Shown here: one piece after another, positions 1-9,711 of the stretch | Position numbering within the stretch: position 1 is the first letter of the stretch | How the letters are laid out: the number at the start of each line of letters is the position of its first letter | DNA from: a virus | Virus record (IMG/VR): IMGVR_UViG_3300024312_000005 | Location: 1 to 47,015 of that record | Reading direction: 5' to 3' (one strand) | DNA length: 47,015 bases | Notes under the pieces: model-generated | Database searches by the model: none | Told to the model about the DNA's origin: nothing | What the model saw: only the letters and a program-made list of their open reading frames with translations | Translations under genes and position numbers: made by a program

Positions 1-43
1 ATTCAGTGTAGTACCTAATGGAAGGTTAATGAAAAATGAATAA
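1..43 (+). CDS. 3' end of an upstream gene (partial)
   Basis: The frame starting at base 2 is open from the window edge and stops at 41-43, overlapping the start of the next gene by eight bases. Only about 13 residues are visible, ending GRLMKNE, so nothing can be said about function. The overlap resembles the tight coupling of the RNAP genes that follow. The other two frames stop by base 18. Confidence 0.4.
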   Translation, partial: FSVVPNGRLMKNE

Positions 44-1652
44 AACATCAGTACCCTTCAACGTAACACTGTTGCGTCTGAATGACCAATTATTAACAGG
101 ACTAAAGCCTGTTAAAGTATTAGACTTCTTTGATGGTAGTACTTCTGACTTTCATCCAGAGGGATTGTTTTCTACTGAAATTTTCGGTAGAATGGGTGAT
201 GAGAAAAGAAATTATCGATTCTCATACATCGATATCAAGATAGAAGTTATCCATCCGATTATCTACAGAGCCTTAGGGGACCTTAAGAAACTGTACGTCG
301 AAATAATCAACGCTCAGTCTTATGCCGTTTGGAATGATGAAGAAAAGGACTTTGATAAGTCTGACGCCATCAACGGACAAACTGGGATGTACTTTTTCTT
401 AAAGCACTGGAAGGACATTGTATTTAAAGAAACAAAAAGTATTGTTCGAGAAGAGAATGCAAAGCTTCTCTACAAGTACAGAGATACTGCATTGAACAAA
501 TACATCATTGTTCTGCCTGCTGGTTTGAGAGATATTGAATTCACTGCTCAAAATAGAATCAGTGAAAACGAAATAAATACAATTTATCGCAGTCTTATAA
601 AACAATCAAACACGATAAATGAAAACGTTGTAAAAACAAGTCCGGAATTATTGGACGTTCCAAGACTCCATCTGCAATTAGCTTTTGTTGAATTGTACAA
701 TTTACTTGAATCTCAAGTAAAAGGTAAGAAGAAACTAATGCTCGGAAGATGGGCATCCAGAAGAATCTTTAACGGTACACGTAATGTTATTACCGCTATG
801 GATACTTCTGTAGATGTTTTGGGTTCTGAAGGAAATCCCGGATTTAATAGCACTATAATTGGTTTGTATCAGTATTTAAAAGCTAGTCTTCCTGTCAGTG
901 TTTTTCAGATAAGAAGATTCTTAGATCCAATCTTTACTGATATCAATAAACCAGCAAACCTCATCAATAGAGAAACTCTTAAGTCCGAGCAAGTCTTATT
1001 GCACAGTAAGTATTACAATTACTGGGGTACAAACGAAGGCATCGAAAAGATGATCAATCGTTTCAAAGACGAGAGTATCAGAAATAAACCAATCATCATT
1101 GATGGTTATTATCTAGCATTGATCTATAAAGGACCTGATGGAACTTTCAAGGTCATGCACAGTATTGATGAGTTACCTGAGAATTTTAGTAGGAAGTACG
1201 TTTACCCCATTACTTTCTCTGAATTCTTATACATATCCGTATACGCAAATGCAAAGAAATATCCAGTTCTAGTCACACGTTATCCAGTAACAGGTATTGG
1301 TAGCATATATCCCAGTAGAACTCATTTGAAAGTAACTCTAAAGAGTGAGGTGAGAGTTCCGTTGGATTATGCTTGGAAACCGACGCCTGAAAGCACTGCT
1401 TATGAATTCCCATTGATTGGTTCGGCTTTTGTTAACAGTTTGATTCCTCACAGCAGTCGCTTAGGTAGACTGGGGGCAGACTTTGACGGAGACACTTCAT
1501 CAGCTAACATTTGTTATTCTGACGAATCTATCAGAGAATGTGAAACGTATTTCAACAGCCGTAGAGCTTATGTTGGTACGAATGGTGAATTCATAAATAG
1601 CACGTCTGTGTCAACCGTTGAACTGGTCTTACACAACATGACCGGAAATTAA
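36..1652 (+). CDS. Phage RNA polymerase beta-prime subunit, N-terminal catalytic half
   Basis: This 538-residue protein carries the beta-prime double-psi barrel region of multisubunit RNA polymerases. Recognisable motifs in order are a clamp-like segment (residues ~45-75, FSTEIFGRM and IEVIHPIIYRAL), the LGRWASRRIFNGTRNVIT segment equivalent to the bacterial GKRVDYSGRSVI motif, YPVLVTRYPVTGIGS equivalent to the HRLGIQ region, and the Mg-binding loop GADFDGD with the three aspartates at about residues 482, 484 and 486. It ends soon after this loop, so the beta-prime C-terminal half (bridge and trigger region) must be a separate gene outside the window. Split beta-prime chains are typical of phiKZ-like phages. 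A GGAAGG site precedes the ATG and the beta gene starts one base after the stop. Closeness to the head protease suggests the virion polymerase, but this is inference. Confidence 0.93.
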   Translation: MNKTSVPFNVTLLRLNDQLLTGLKPVKVLDFFDGSTSDFHPEGLFSTEIFGRMGDEKRNYRFSYIDIKIEVIHPIIYRALGDLKKLYVEIINAQSYAVWNDEEKDFDKSDAINGQTGMYFFLKHWKDIVFKETKSIVREENAKLLYKYRDTALNKYIIVLPAGLRDIEFTAQNRISENEINTIYRSLIKQSNTINENVVKTSPELLDVPRLHLQLAFVELYNLLESQVKGKKKLMLGRWASRRIFNGTRNVITAMDTSVDVLGSEGNPGFNSTIIGLYQYLKASLPVSVFQIRRFLDPIFTDINKPANLINRETLKSEQVLLHSKYYNYWGTNEGIEKMINRFKDESIRNKPIIIDGYYLALIYKGPDGTFKVMHSIDELPENFSRKYVYPITFSEFLYISVYANAKKYPVLVTRYPVTGIGSIYPSRTHLKVTLKSEVRVPLDYAWKPTPESTAYEFPLIGSAFVNSLIPHSSRLGRLGADFDGDTSSANICYSDESIRECETYFNSRRAYVGTNGEFINSTSVSTVELVLHNMTGN

Positions 1653-1653
1653 A

Positions 1654-4600
1654 ATGATTCTTGAACCATCTTTATTCTTTAGAAAATATGGAATTAGGAA
1701 TTCTAATCAACTTGTGAAGCCTCCGCTTCCTAAGTTAGAATTATTGAATCTTCCTAAGAACTCTATATTTCACTATCCTGGAACAAGTGCTTTGGACGAT
1801 GGACCTGTTGATACGGATCCAATATTTGGACAAACACAAAGACCAATTTATATCGACCACATAAGTAGGATTTCGTCCACAGAAGGAAATCCTAGGGTTC
1901 TGGTTTATGATGTAAACAAACAAATAAGATTACATCGAACAAATAATCCACGATTCAGATTATTCAAAGATGCCGAGACATCGTACAGAGATCCATTTAT
2001 TCATGTTTGTTTCAGCTACTCGCTGATTCATAGAACTTATAAATATCTCAGAAATTATTACACTGCGTATTATCAGTGGTACAATCTGACTTCAACTATT
2101 TGGAATAAAATAGACGAAGTTACCACATACGTGCCGACGATCAATAGAAATCACTATATTGAAATTGATCTTCCAAATATTCTTCCGAGTATATCATCTT
2201 TGAATCTCGCTGAAAAGGTGATGAATCAAAATACTGTTAAAGTATTTAACAGTCCAGAGAGTCTGATGATTCTTGATATATGGAAATGGTTAGGCAAAAA
2301 TAGATCTAAATCTATAATAGGTTTAAACATTAGAAGTAAAGAACAATACGACAAGATTAACATCATCTTCAAGGAATCGGGAAGATGGTTTGTTATAAAT
2401 CTAGGAGTTCTAGATTCTTGGAGAAAATCCCAACCTGGTGAAAAACCAGACGGTCAAGAAATAACAAAAGGACTCGATCCTGAGCAGTTACAAAAACGCT
2501 TTCTGAGACTTCTCATTTCTTTGTTCGAGGCTAGGACAAACCCAGATCTTCCAGATAACGTGGATGTTAAAGAAGACGTGGTGCTGGATCAAAGTCTAGA
2601 TCAAACGGAAACAAAGACAACCACTGTTGATAACGACGGTAGTTTAGATCCGGACGATGATGATATTGATCAAACTACAGATGTCAGAAATGAAAGAGAA
2701 GTAATTCAAATTGCCAATGATTTCGAAGATGAGAATCATGAACAAATTGATGCAGAGATAGAGGCTGACTTAGAGAAACTGGAGACCACTGGCGATAACA
2801 GCGGAATGGATGTTGTTGTTGATGGTAACGTTAGTACTCAAGTAATTGAGATAAAGACTAAACCTAATACTCTCGAAGGCGCGATAGTCGAACACTGCGA
2901 CAGACTTGCAGATTCAGGCGGTCTATCCGCAGCAGAATATCGTAAGTACTTAGAAATGGCTAGTACTTATAAGACTCTGAAAGCCCCAGACGGCACTACT
3001 CTTGATAAGTTCATTCAGATTGCTCCTCAAGATTTACAAATAAAAGAATCTCCCTCAATTCCTGATAAGAATACCATTGTTGATAAAACAATGTTGAAGT
3101 CATCACTTTTGGAATTTGATAAGAAATATGTAAATCACATTCTTCAAAAAGACATAGCTGCTGCCGTTCTATCTATTCAGAAAGCAGGAGTCATCGTCAC
3201 AGATTACGAAGTCGAAGAAGTCGAAGACATCACTGGATCTCATTTTGTTTATCAAGTCAAGATAAAGCCACTGCAAGGCACAGCCAGTACAATTCACTTC
3301 AAGATACCAAAAGTAGATGATGAAGGTAACTTCATGGTTAACGGTGTCAACTATAGACTCCGTAAACAAAGAGGTGATTTACCTATCAGAAAAATATCTC
3401 CCAGTAGGGTTTCTCTAACAAGCTACTATGGTAAAGTCTTTGTTGAAAGAAACGATAGAAGAACCAATAATTACGGTAAGTGGTTAGCAGCATCGATAAT
3501 GGTTCTTGGCTTTAATAAAGAATCAGACCTAATCACAAATATGGCTCCTGGTAATTCTTTCAGAAATGAAATTAAATTGCCTAGACTATACACCATTTTA
3601 GCTCAAAACTTTAATTCTTTCACTTTGAAAACAAAGAGAAACGAATACGATTTGTATTGGAATTTGAATTTCGACTACAACAGTCGAGCAAAAATAACCA
3701 GTTCCAATAACATCGGTGAAATTGAACAAGATGGAGCTGTTGTCGCTGGATCAAACAGTCAAGGACAAATACTGGTTATCGGTAAAAATAATGCTTTATA
3801 CCACACTGTAAGCTCTACAGACTTTAGCTTACAAGCAATGCCTTCAATTGAAGATCTGTTAGGTATAAGTAGCAAGAAGACTCCTCTGGACTTTGCGGAG
3901 TTGAGAGTATTTGGTAAATCAATACCTGTTGGTGTAATATTGAGTTACCTTTATGGGTTCAGTAAGTTGGTTAGAAGTCTAAAAATAACTCCTAGAGTTG
4001 TTCCAGCCGGGCAGAGAGCACAATTAACTCCCGACGAATGGGAAATTGTGTTCCAAGACGAGACTTGGGTATTTAATAGAGAAGACAGATTAGCCTCTAT
4101 GATACTCGGCGGCTGGAGAGAACACAGAGATACCACCATCACCTATAACGTACATGAATTCGACAAACCTGACGTATATCTGAACGTACTTGAAGACGCA
4201 GGATTGGGTGTTCGTTATTTGAGGGAAATCGATTTACTATCTAACATGTTCGTTGATCCAATAACAAAGGATCTTCTTGTTGAGATGAAGGAACCAACAG
4301 ACTTTGAAGGTCTTTTGAAGAGAAGTGCAGAATTACTTCTACTCGACCATCATCCCAATGAACTAGATAGCGAATACATGCGAATAAAGGGATATGAAAG
4401 ATTTGCTGGTGTTGTATATTCTGAGATGGTTCGCTCCATCAGAATACATAATGCAAGACCTGGTAGGTACAGATATCCAGTTGAGATGAATCCTTACGCG
4501 GTTTGGATTCAGATTAACCAAGACCCAGCTAAAAATCAAGTCGTTGAAATTAATCCAATACAGAATATGAAAGAAGCGGAAGCTGTTACTTATTCTGGGA

Positions 4601-4842
4601 TAGGTGGTAGAAGTTCGAGAAGCATGGTTAAGCGAACTCGAGTTTATCACAAAAACGACATGGGTACTATATCAGAATCGACAGTGGATAACTCTGACGT
4701 AGGCATTAACATATTCCTCAGCGGAGATCCGCAGTTTACATCTTTAAGAGGTATAAGTAGAAGATACGTCGTCGGTAAATCTGGAGCTACTCCATTACTA
4801 TCGTCATCGGCATTGTTATCAGTTGGAGCAACAGTAGATGAT
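1654..4842 (+). CDS. Phage RNA polymerase beta subunit, exon 1
   Basis: Exon 1 codes for 1063 residues. The N-terminal ~290 residues are phage-specific. Residues ~295-400 are an acidic, probably disordered insert rich in D and E. The segment NFMVNGVNYRLRKQRGDLP followed by SRVSLTSYYGKVFVERNDRR matches the beta-subunit region that reads FIINGTERV in bacteria. The coding frame meets TGA at 4843-4845, immediately after the DD codons (4837-4842), and resumes after the intron at 6140. Without splicing, the product would be a truncated beta lacking the nucleotide-binding C-terminal part. In phiKZ the beta chain is split into two genes; here both halves appear joined in one spliced gene. Start chosen at 1654, just after the beta-prime stop, with GGAAA upstream. 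Confidence 0.9.
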
Positions 4843-4877
4843 TGATGTTAGTTAATTGAAATTAGGTAAAGTTCACC

Positions 4878-4901
4878 CTCCTATTATTTGAGCAATAGGA
4901 G
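4878..4901 (+). promoter_or_regulatory. Hairpin that sequesters the endonuclease ribosome binding site
   Basis: CTCCTATT (4878-4885) pairs perfectly with AATAGGAG (4894-4901), and the right arm is the AGGAG ribosome binding site located seven bases before the ATG at 4909. In long intron-containing transcripts this would hide the start site of the endonuclease. T4 intron endonuclease genes use comparable hairpins. That it acts the same way here is inference. Confidence 0.65.
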
Positions 4902-4908
4902 ATAAAAA

Positions 4909-5829
4909 ATGCAAGGTTTTACAATACCTGGATATACTCGTTACAAAATAACACCCGATGGAAATGTATTCAATTGTGAATCAAATACTTGGTTACAAGG
5001 TAGTACAAATCCTGATGGTTATGTTAATTATAGATTAACAGATGATTTTGGTAACACAATGACATTTGGACGACATCGTTTAGTTGCCATGGTTAATTTT
5101 GGATTACCAAAAGAGGGCCAAATTGTTAATCATAAAAACGGCATAAAAGGAGATGATCGTGTCGATAATCTTGAATGGACAACATATCAAGGAAATATCG
5201 AACACGCTGGAGAATTAGGACTTACAGAAAAATGTATTCCTATATCTACAAGAAATCCAATAACAAATGAAATAACACATTATCCTAGCGCGATATCTGT
5301 AAGTCGTGAATTAGGAATTTCTAAAGACGCTGTTCTTTGGAGAATAAATAATTGTGAAAAAAGAGTATATCCGGAAGGTTTACAATATCGAAAAAGAGAC
5401 GATAGTAAACCATGGTCTGATCAAATAGACAATCAATACGGAAGAAATCGATCTGTTCTTTTAAGAAACATACATACAAACGAAATTATAAGTTTCGAAA
5501 AACAGCAAGATTTGGCAAGTTATCTCGGACTCAGTGATGCTGCCGTAAGTGTTAGATTGTCAAATAATGATCAATCCCTAATAAAAGATTGTTTTCAAAT
5601 AAAATTTAAAAATGATTTCTCTCCATGGAGAATCATTGATGATCCTTTACGCGAAAGTAAAGTTAAAAAATCAATTGTTGTAATTGATGAAAATAATCAA
5701 CAAATAACATTTGCTTCTGCAAAAGAATGCGCAGAAGCAATGGGATTAAAACCTTCTACTTTAAGTGAACGACTTAAAAGCAATGGCGAAAAAATCTTCA
5801 ATGATGGAAAACGCTATCGCTATTACTAA
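4909..5829 (+). CDS. Intron-encoded HNH homing endonuclease (NUMOD4-HNH-NUMOD1 type)
   Basis: The 306-residue protein begins with a NUMOD4-like module (FTIPGYTRYKITPDGNVFN, then YVNYRLT). An HNH_3-like nuclease follows, with R-H at ~residues 56-57 and the motif IVNHKNGIKGDDRVDNLEWTT at ~77-97, which holds the HKNG and N-L-E-W signatures. Downstream are three repeats of a NUMOD1-like helix-turn-helix that begin around residues 123, 194 and 265 (for example ASAKECAEAMGLKPSTLSERL). Such enzymes cut intronless alleles and spread the host intron. It lies inside the beta gene intron, ahead of the ribozyme core, and its start is masked by the hairpin at 4878-4901. AGGAG with a seven-base spacer supports the start. 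No frameshift is seen, so the enzyme looks intact. Confidence 0.92.
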   Translation: MQGFTIPGYTRYKITPDGNVFNCESNTWLQGSTNPDGYVNYRLTDDFGNTMTFGRHRLVAMVNFGLPKEGQIVNHKNGIKGDDRVDNLEWTTYQGNIEHAGELGLTEKCIPISTRNPITNEITHYPSAISVSRELGISKDAVLWRINNCEKRVYPEGLQYRKRDDSKPWSDQIDNQYGRNRSVLLRNIHTNEIISFEKQQDLASYLGLSDAAVSVRLSNNDQSLIKDCFQIKFKNDFSPWRIIDDPLRESKVKKSIVVIDENNQQITFASAKECAEAMGLKPSTLSERLKSNGEKIFNDGKRYRYY

Positions 5830-5870
5830 CATAGTCCTTTTATGTAGGAATACATAAATAGAATTCTCTC

Positions 5871-6139
5871 TAATTGCTGGAAACCCCTAAAGCTATGTGC
5901 ACCACAACGCAGGTCGAAAGATCAATCGTGATGGTTTGAAAAGAATATAGATACTACAATGGGCAATCAGCAGCCAAGCCTCTGAACAGAGGAAGGTTCA
6001 ACGACTAAGACCTTATCAGTCTGTAGAGTCAAGTGACTCGAAACGAGAGACCTCCAGAACGGAGGAAGATATAGTCTGGTCTGCATGGAAACATGCAGCT
6101 GCGAGTGATGTCGCGGGATGAGATTAACGACCTCATCTG
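5871..6139 (+). ncRNA. Group I intron catalytic core (group IA-like)
   Basis: A P-type element AATTGCTGGAAACCCC (from 5872) and an R-type element GGGCAATCAGCAGCC (5961-5975) can form the P4/P6 region. GACTA (6003-6007) pairs with TAGTC (6072-6076) as P7, enclosing P8-type hairpins such as GAGTC/GACTC and CCTCC/GGAGG. After P7 come hairpins GCATG/CATGC and GATGAG/CTCATC (P9 region), and the terminal G is at 6139. The order of elements matches group I introns such as T4 td. The 5' strand of P3 was not assigned with certainty. Confidence 0.85.
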
Positions 6140-7267
6140 AACATAACGCCAAAGCGTGTTAACTTCATCGCCATTCAACACGGACATGGTGTTTCCTGTA
6201 ACGGGTATCACCAAAATTCTGTTAGAACAGGTTACGAGCAAGTTATTCCTTATAAGACTGGCGAAATGTTTGCTTACATGGCCAAAAAATCTGGTAAGGT
6301 TATAAGCGCTAATGATCAAGGCATCATTGTCGAGTACGAGGACGGTGAGAGAAAGGGCGTTCAATTAGGATCTATATACGGTAAAGCCGCAGGATTGATA
6401 ATCCCGCACACCGTTATCACTCCTCTCAGAACAGGCGATGTTTTCAAAGAGGGCGATCCGATAGCCTACAACGATGGTTTCTTTGAACCAGACGTTCTCA
6501 ATCCTAAACAGATAGTTTGGAAGTCTGCAGTTAATGCCAGGACAGTATTGTTGGAAAGCGCAGATACTTTGGAAGACTCTTCAGCTATATCGACAAGATT
6601 AGCAAGTAAGCTCAGGACAAAGATTACCAAGGTCAGAACGATCGTTGTTGGTTTCCAGCAACAAGTTCATAGACTGGTTAAGGTAGGCCAAGTCTTAGAA
6701 TCGGAAAGTATCTTATGCAACATTGACGACAACATAGGTGGTAGAAATACCGCTTTGGACGATTCAATTCTGGATACATTGCGTGTTCTTTCATCACAAT
6801 CTCCATTATCTAAAATTCAAGGTAAAGTGGAGAGAATAGAAGTGTACTATCACGGTGATAAGGAAGACATGAGTGAAAGTCTTAGAGAAATAGCAGATAT
6901 ATCTGACGCTCAAATATCTAAGAGGAATCGCTCTGCTGGTAAAAAAGCTTTTACCGGTAGTATAGATGAGAACTTCAGAATTGATAACGAAGCACTTGCT
7001 TTGGATACTGCAGCAATTCAAATCTACATCACCGCTGAAGTAGATGCTGGGGTAGGCGATAAGGGTGTTTTTGGCAATCAGATGAAAACCGTATTTGGTC
7101 GAGTATTCGGAGAAAATACAGTTACTGAGTCTGGTAAACCAATTGATGCAATATTCGGAGCTAAGAGTATTGATGATCGTATCGTTTTAAGTCCAATTGT
7201 TATAGGTACAACCACTACATTGCTTGACGTTATCGGCAAGAAAGCTGTCGAAATGTATAAAAAATAA
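6140..7267 (+). CDS. Phage RNA polymerase beta subunit, exon 2 (C-terminal part)
   Basis: The 375 codons continue the beta frame from the splice site. The start NITPKRVNFIAIQHGHGV corresponds to the bacterial DDANRALMGANMQRQ segment. GYHQNSVRTGYE follows, and near the C-terminus VGDKGVFGNQMKTVFGRVF corresponds to the GDKMAGRHGNKG nucleotide-binding loop, followed by GKPIDAIFGAKSIDDR, similar to the conserved region after it. The bacterial GNKG lysine position reads GNQMK here. An ATG at 6266 could give a separate shorter protein, but the conserved residues upstream of it (6140-6265) show that the real chain is made by splicing. A hairpin with a T-run closes the transcription unit at 7268. Confidence 0.9.
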   Translation, partial: NITPKRVNFIAIQHGHGVSCNGYHQNSVRTGYEQVIPYKTGEMFAYMAKKSGKVISANDQGIIVEYEDGERKGVQLGSIYGKAAGLIIPHTVITPLRTGDVFKEGDPIAYNDGFFEPDVLNPKQIVWKSAVNARTVLLESADTLEDSSAISTRLASKLRTKITKVRTIVVGFQQQVHRLVKVGQVLESESILCNIDDNIGGRNTALDDSILDTLRVLSSQSPLSKIQGKVERIEVYYHGDKEDMSESLREIADISDAQISKRNRSAGKKAFTGSIDENFRIDNEALALDTAAIQIYITAEVDAGVGDKGVFGNQMKTVFGRVFGENTVTESGKPIDAIFGAKSIDDRIVLSPIVIGTTTTLLDVIGKKAVEMYKK

Positions 7268-7301
7268 GAGAAGGGGGAGTTATCTCCCTCTTCTACTTTT
7301 T
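7268..7301 (+). terminator. Stem-loop terminator after RNAP beta
   Basis: GAGAAGGGGGAG (7268-7279) and CTCCCTCTTCT (7284-7294) form a strong stem with loop TTAT, followed by ACTTTTTC. It sits directly after the beta stop codon. Confidence 0.75.
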
Positions 7302-7317
7302 CTGATGAGAAACCAAC

Positions 7318-7521
7318 ATGAAAAATCAACAATCCATAGTTACTCAGCTTACACTGGCTAACGCTTCACAACTTGTGAGCGAGGTGTGTTCTGAAATCTT
7401 GAATTCTTCTAGCGGTGTGGATAACACTATTGGTGATCTGCCTTTGAATGAAGAAATGCTTCAACAACTGTCTCAATCCACTTTCCAAAGTGAGATTGAA
7501 AACATCATAAAGGGGATCTAA
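7318..7521 (+). CDS. Small protein of unknown function
   Basis: This is a 67-residue protein that I do not recognise. It is mostly helical in appearance, rich in Q, N and L, with the stretch LTLANASQLVSEVCSEILNSSSG. It lies between the RNAP beta terminator and the 479-residue gene, whose start is one base after its stop, so the two are probably translated together. A function in the virion or in RNAP assembly cannot be read from the sequence. No clear ribosome binding site precedes the ATG. Confidence 0.65.
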   Translation: MKNQQSIVTQLTLANASQLVSEVCSEILNSSSGVDNTIGDLPLNEEMLQQLSQSTFQSEIENIIKGI

Positions 7522-7522
7522 G

Positions 7523-8962
7523 ATGTTGAAATCTACCTCACTGGCAATCGCATTGCCTTTAACTCAAACGCTTGATCAAAAAGACATTTATGTTCGTGCC
7601 GTCACTGGTTCACCTCTCGACATATTGGTCAAGAGCTGCATGAAGCGTGACTTGATTGATATTCAAGGCCGTCCTCTGGAAGGACAAGCTTTGGAAGAAG
7701 CAATCAATTCACTGTGCCCCATCAAGGGTTATGACGAGCACGCAATCGACATGGCAGAACTAAAGACTGCTGTAGCCTCTGCTGTTCGCAACCACCTGGC
7801 TCTGGCTCGTACAGTCGTTGTTCCTGAAGTTACTCACTTTGTTGAAAGTGTGACTCCGGTAATTGATGAGGTATCTAGAGACCCGCTTCATGAAATTGAA
7901 ATTGTGCAGTGTGCAAATTACAGTTTCATGGCAGAGCCGGCACTCCTAGACTCTCTTGAAAGATACAAGGACCAAGCAACCTACGATATCGAAGGTGGTT
8001 TCCAACACTCCACTCGCACGGACGAGCAAGTACTGGAGTTGATGAAGACTGGTTCGATCACTTTGGATGAAGCTGTTGCAATTTATGTCTCGAAGCTAAC
8101 TCCTGGAACTCTGCAACATGTTTGGGAAACGATGTTTACCAACATCCCCCAACCAGACGGCGATAGCGCTAAGACAACAACTCAACTACTCAATGAGCCT
8201 GAGTATGCTGTTTGTCGCTCGCTCGTTACATTCTTGGTTGCTAGAAATCTCATCAGCAATCCGCAAGAAGACGCCGGAATGAGTTTAACTGCTTATAAGG
8301 ATCTGTTAAACCAATACAGAACCCAAGCAGCTCTTGGTTTGCTCAGAGCAAAATACAGACAAGATCTATCTAACAAGGTAGGTTATCTGGTTGAAAGAAT
8401 CGTTAAGAAAGATGGTTTTGTTAAGATCTTCGTTAATCCCACTCTTTATAAAGAATGGATAAATGAAGGTGGTGACAACACTGCTCTTTTTGGACTGTCT
8501 ACTCTGGATAATCCCGAACTAACTAAGAGCTATATTACCGATAATTCGGTTGCTCTTAAGAATGTTTGGGACAAGCACACTGTCTTGACTTCTACAGTTG
8601 TTAAGCTTCGCAAGTTTAATAAGATTCGCGAAATTCTTGCAACAGAATTCAGCAGTCACGTTGCAAATCTTAGCCCAGAAGAACTACCGATTCAGCAAAG
8701 AGCGAACGTTATCAGCAAGTTCAATGAAGCTTTGGAAAAAACAAAACTCGATGAAGTTGATAACATTCACGGTTTGATCCTGCGACTGGTTTGTACTGCT
8801 CGCTACGGACACACTAGCGCTTATGAAATTCTCTCTACTCTGGATAGAGTTAAGAAGAGTAATCCGAATATGGATATCAAAACCGCTGCAAGCATCATGA
8901 CTGCCATGTATGTTTCGAAGTGGGTTGCTTCCATGTTCCGCGTTGAATCTGCTCGTAGATAA
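7523..8962 (+). CDS. Probable virion protein, unrecognised (479 aa)
   Basis: The protein is largely alpha-helical in appearance, without membrane segments or known catalytic motifs. Helical segments include LKTAVASAVRNHLALA (~86-101) and the C-terminal DIKTAASIMTAMYVSKWVASMFRVESARR. AAGGGG lies upstream of the ATG. Codon use is more GC-rich than in neighbours, as often seen for abundant virion proteins. In phiKZ, the region between the virion RNAP subunits and the head protease encodes structural proteins, and this gene occupies that position. The role is therefore inferred from position only. Confidence 0.75.
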   Translation: MLKSTSLAIALPLTQTLDQKDIYVRAVTGSPLDILVKSCMKRDLIDIQGRPLEGQALEEAINSLCPIKGYDEHAIDMAELKTAVASAVRNHLALARTVVVPEVTHFVESVTPVIDEVSRDPLHEIEIVQCANYSFMAEPALLDSLERYKDQATYDIEGGFQHSTRTDEQVLELMKTGSITLDEAVAIYVSKLTPGTLQHVWETMFTNIPQPDGDSAKTTTQLLNEPEYAVCRSLVTFLVARNLISNPQEDAGMSLTAYKDLLNQYRTQAALGLLRAKYRQDLSNKVGYLVERIVKKDGFVKIFVNPTLYKEWINEGGDNTALFGLSTLDNPELTKSYITDNSVALKNVWDKHTVLTSTVVKLRKFNKIREILATEFSSHVANLSPEELPIQQRANVISKFNEALEKTKLDEVDNIHGLILRLVCTARYGHTSAYEILSTLDRVKKSNPNMDIKTAASIMTAMYVSKWVASMFRVESARR

Positions 8963-8976
8963 AAAATAGGATTAGC

Positions 8977-9699
8977 ATGGATATCACAAAGCTCAGAAGA
9001 AATCCTGAAAAGATACATGCTAGTCTCTCCGAACTGGAGGACGGTAGATTGATCACTTTAAAACAGTGTAAGATCTACTGTCCTGTCCGTTTCTCAGAAC
9101 GTAATCTGGTGTCTATCGGAGTCGATACACACATCGTCGGTATATACGCCATTGTAGTCGAAAACTTCTACGGCGTATCGATGGTTAACGCCATGATCAG
9201 AATTACGCCTGATTATAGAAACATAGTTACTATAAACGGAGACGACTACTATGAATTTATTTTTGAGCCTGGTAGCACTGTAATTGCCACGCTTAACTTA
9301 GTCAAGACAGACGTCTTGACTTATCGAATTTATGACGAGATAATATCTAAGGGTAATGTACCTTGGTATTTGGGATACAAAGAACTAGCAAAGATATTTG
9401 ATACTGCACAATACCATGCTGGCGCCAACATTGGTAGAGAGCACGAAGTAACAGAATTGCTTGTTTCAATGATATCTAGAGATCCGTCAGACAGAACAAA
9501 GTACTACAGACAAGCGGTTAGAAGTGAGGAAGATTTGGTAAACATCAATCCTTATTTCATTCCTCTCAAATCTGTTACTTACTCTGCAACCAACACAACT
9601 AATAAACTGGCTGGTAGTCATTTTACAGAAGGTGTTGTGTCTTCTCTTGTTTCTCCTTCAGAACGTGAAGAAAGAATTGAGAGTTTGTTAAGAAAATAA
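8977..9699 (+). CDS. Probable virion or assembly protein, unrecognised (240 aa)
   Basis: I do not recognise this 240-residue protein. Its first 130 residues look beta-rich (VSIGVDTHIVGIYAIVVENFYG, then YYEFIFEPGSTVIATLNLV) and the rest helical. AGGA precedes the ATG at good spacing. It lies 14 bases after the 479-residue gene and 12 bases before the prohead protease, so it is probably in the same late operon. Position suggests a structural or assembly role. Confidence 0.72.
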   Translation: MDITKLRRNPEKIHASLSELEDGRLITLKQCKIYCPVRFSERNLVSIGVDTHIVGIYAIVVENFYGVSMVNAMIRITPDYRNIVTINGDDYYEFIFEPGSTVIATLNLVKTDVLTYRIYDEIISKGNVPWYLGYKELAKIFDTAQYHAGANIGREHEVTELLVSMISRDPSDRTKYYRQAVRSEEDLVNINPYFIPLKSVTYSATNTTNKLAGSHFTEGVVSSLVSPSEREERIESLLRK

Positions 9700-9711
9700 T
9701 GGAATACAAAA

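Larger units (their letters stand above)
4843..6139 (+). mobile_element. Group I intron with homing endonuclease, inserted in RNAP beta gene
   Basis: The 1297-base element separates two exons that are in frame when joined: exon 1 ends with codons for V-D-D and exon 2 begins N-I-T-P-K-R, recreating the conserved DD..R stretch of beta. The 3' boundary is set by a GATGAG/CTCATC hairpin followed by T and a terminal G at 6139, as expected for the omega-G. The 5' boundary is inferred from the final T of GAT and from reading frame; the P1 helix was not convincingly resolved. The element holds an HNH endonuclease gene at 4909-5829 and the ribozyme core after it. phiKZ itself has an intron with an endonuclease in an RNAP gene, so the arrangement has a precedent. 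Confidence 0.88.

Noticed and set aside
5967-6364. Two minus-strand frames across the intron core and exon 2
   Set aside because: They run through the ribozyme helices and conserved RNAP beta codons on the other strand.
6266-7267. Separate RNAP beta C-terminal gene starting at ATG 6266
   Set aside because: Conserved beta residues (VNFIAIQHGHGV, GYHQNSVRTGYE) are encoded upstream of that ATG in the same frame, directly after the intron, so a spliced chain is the better model.
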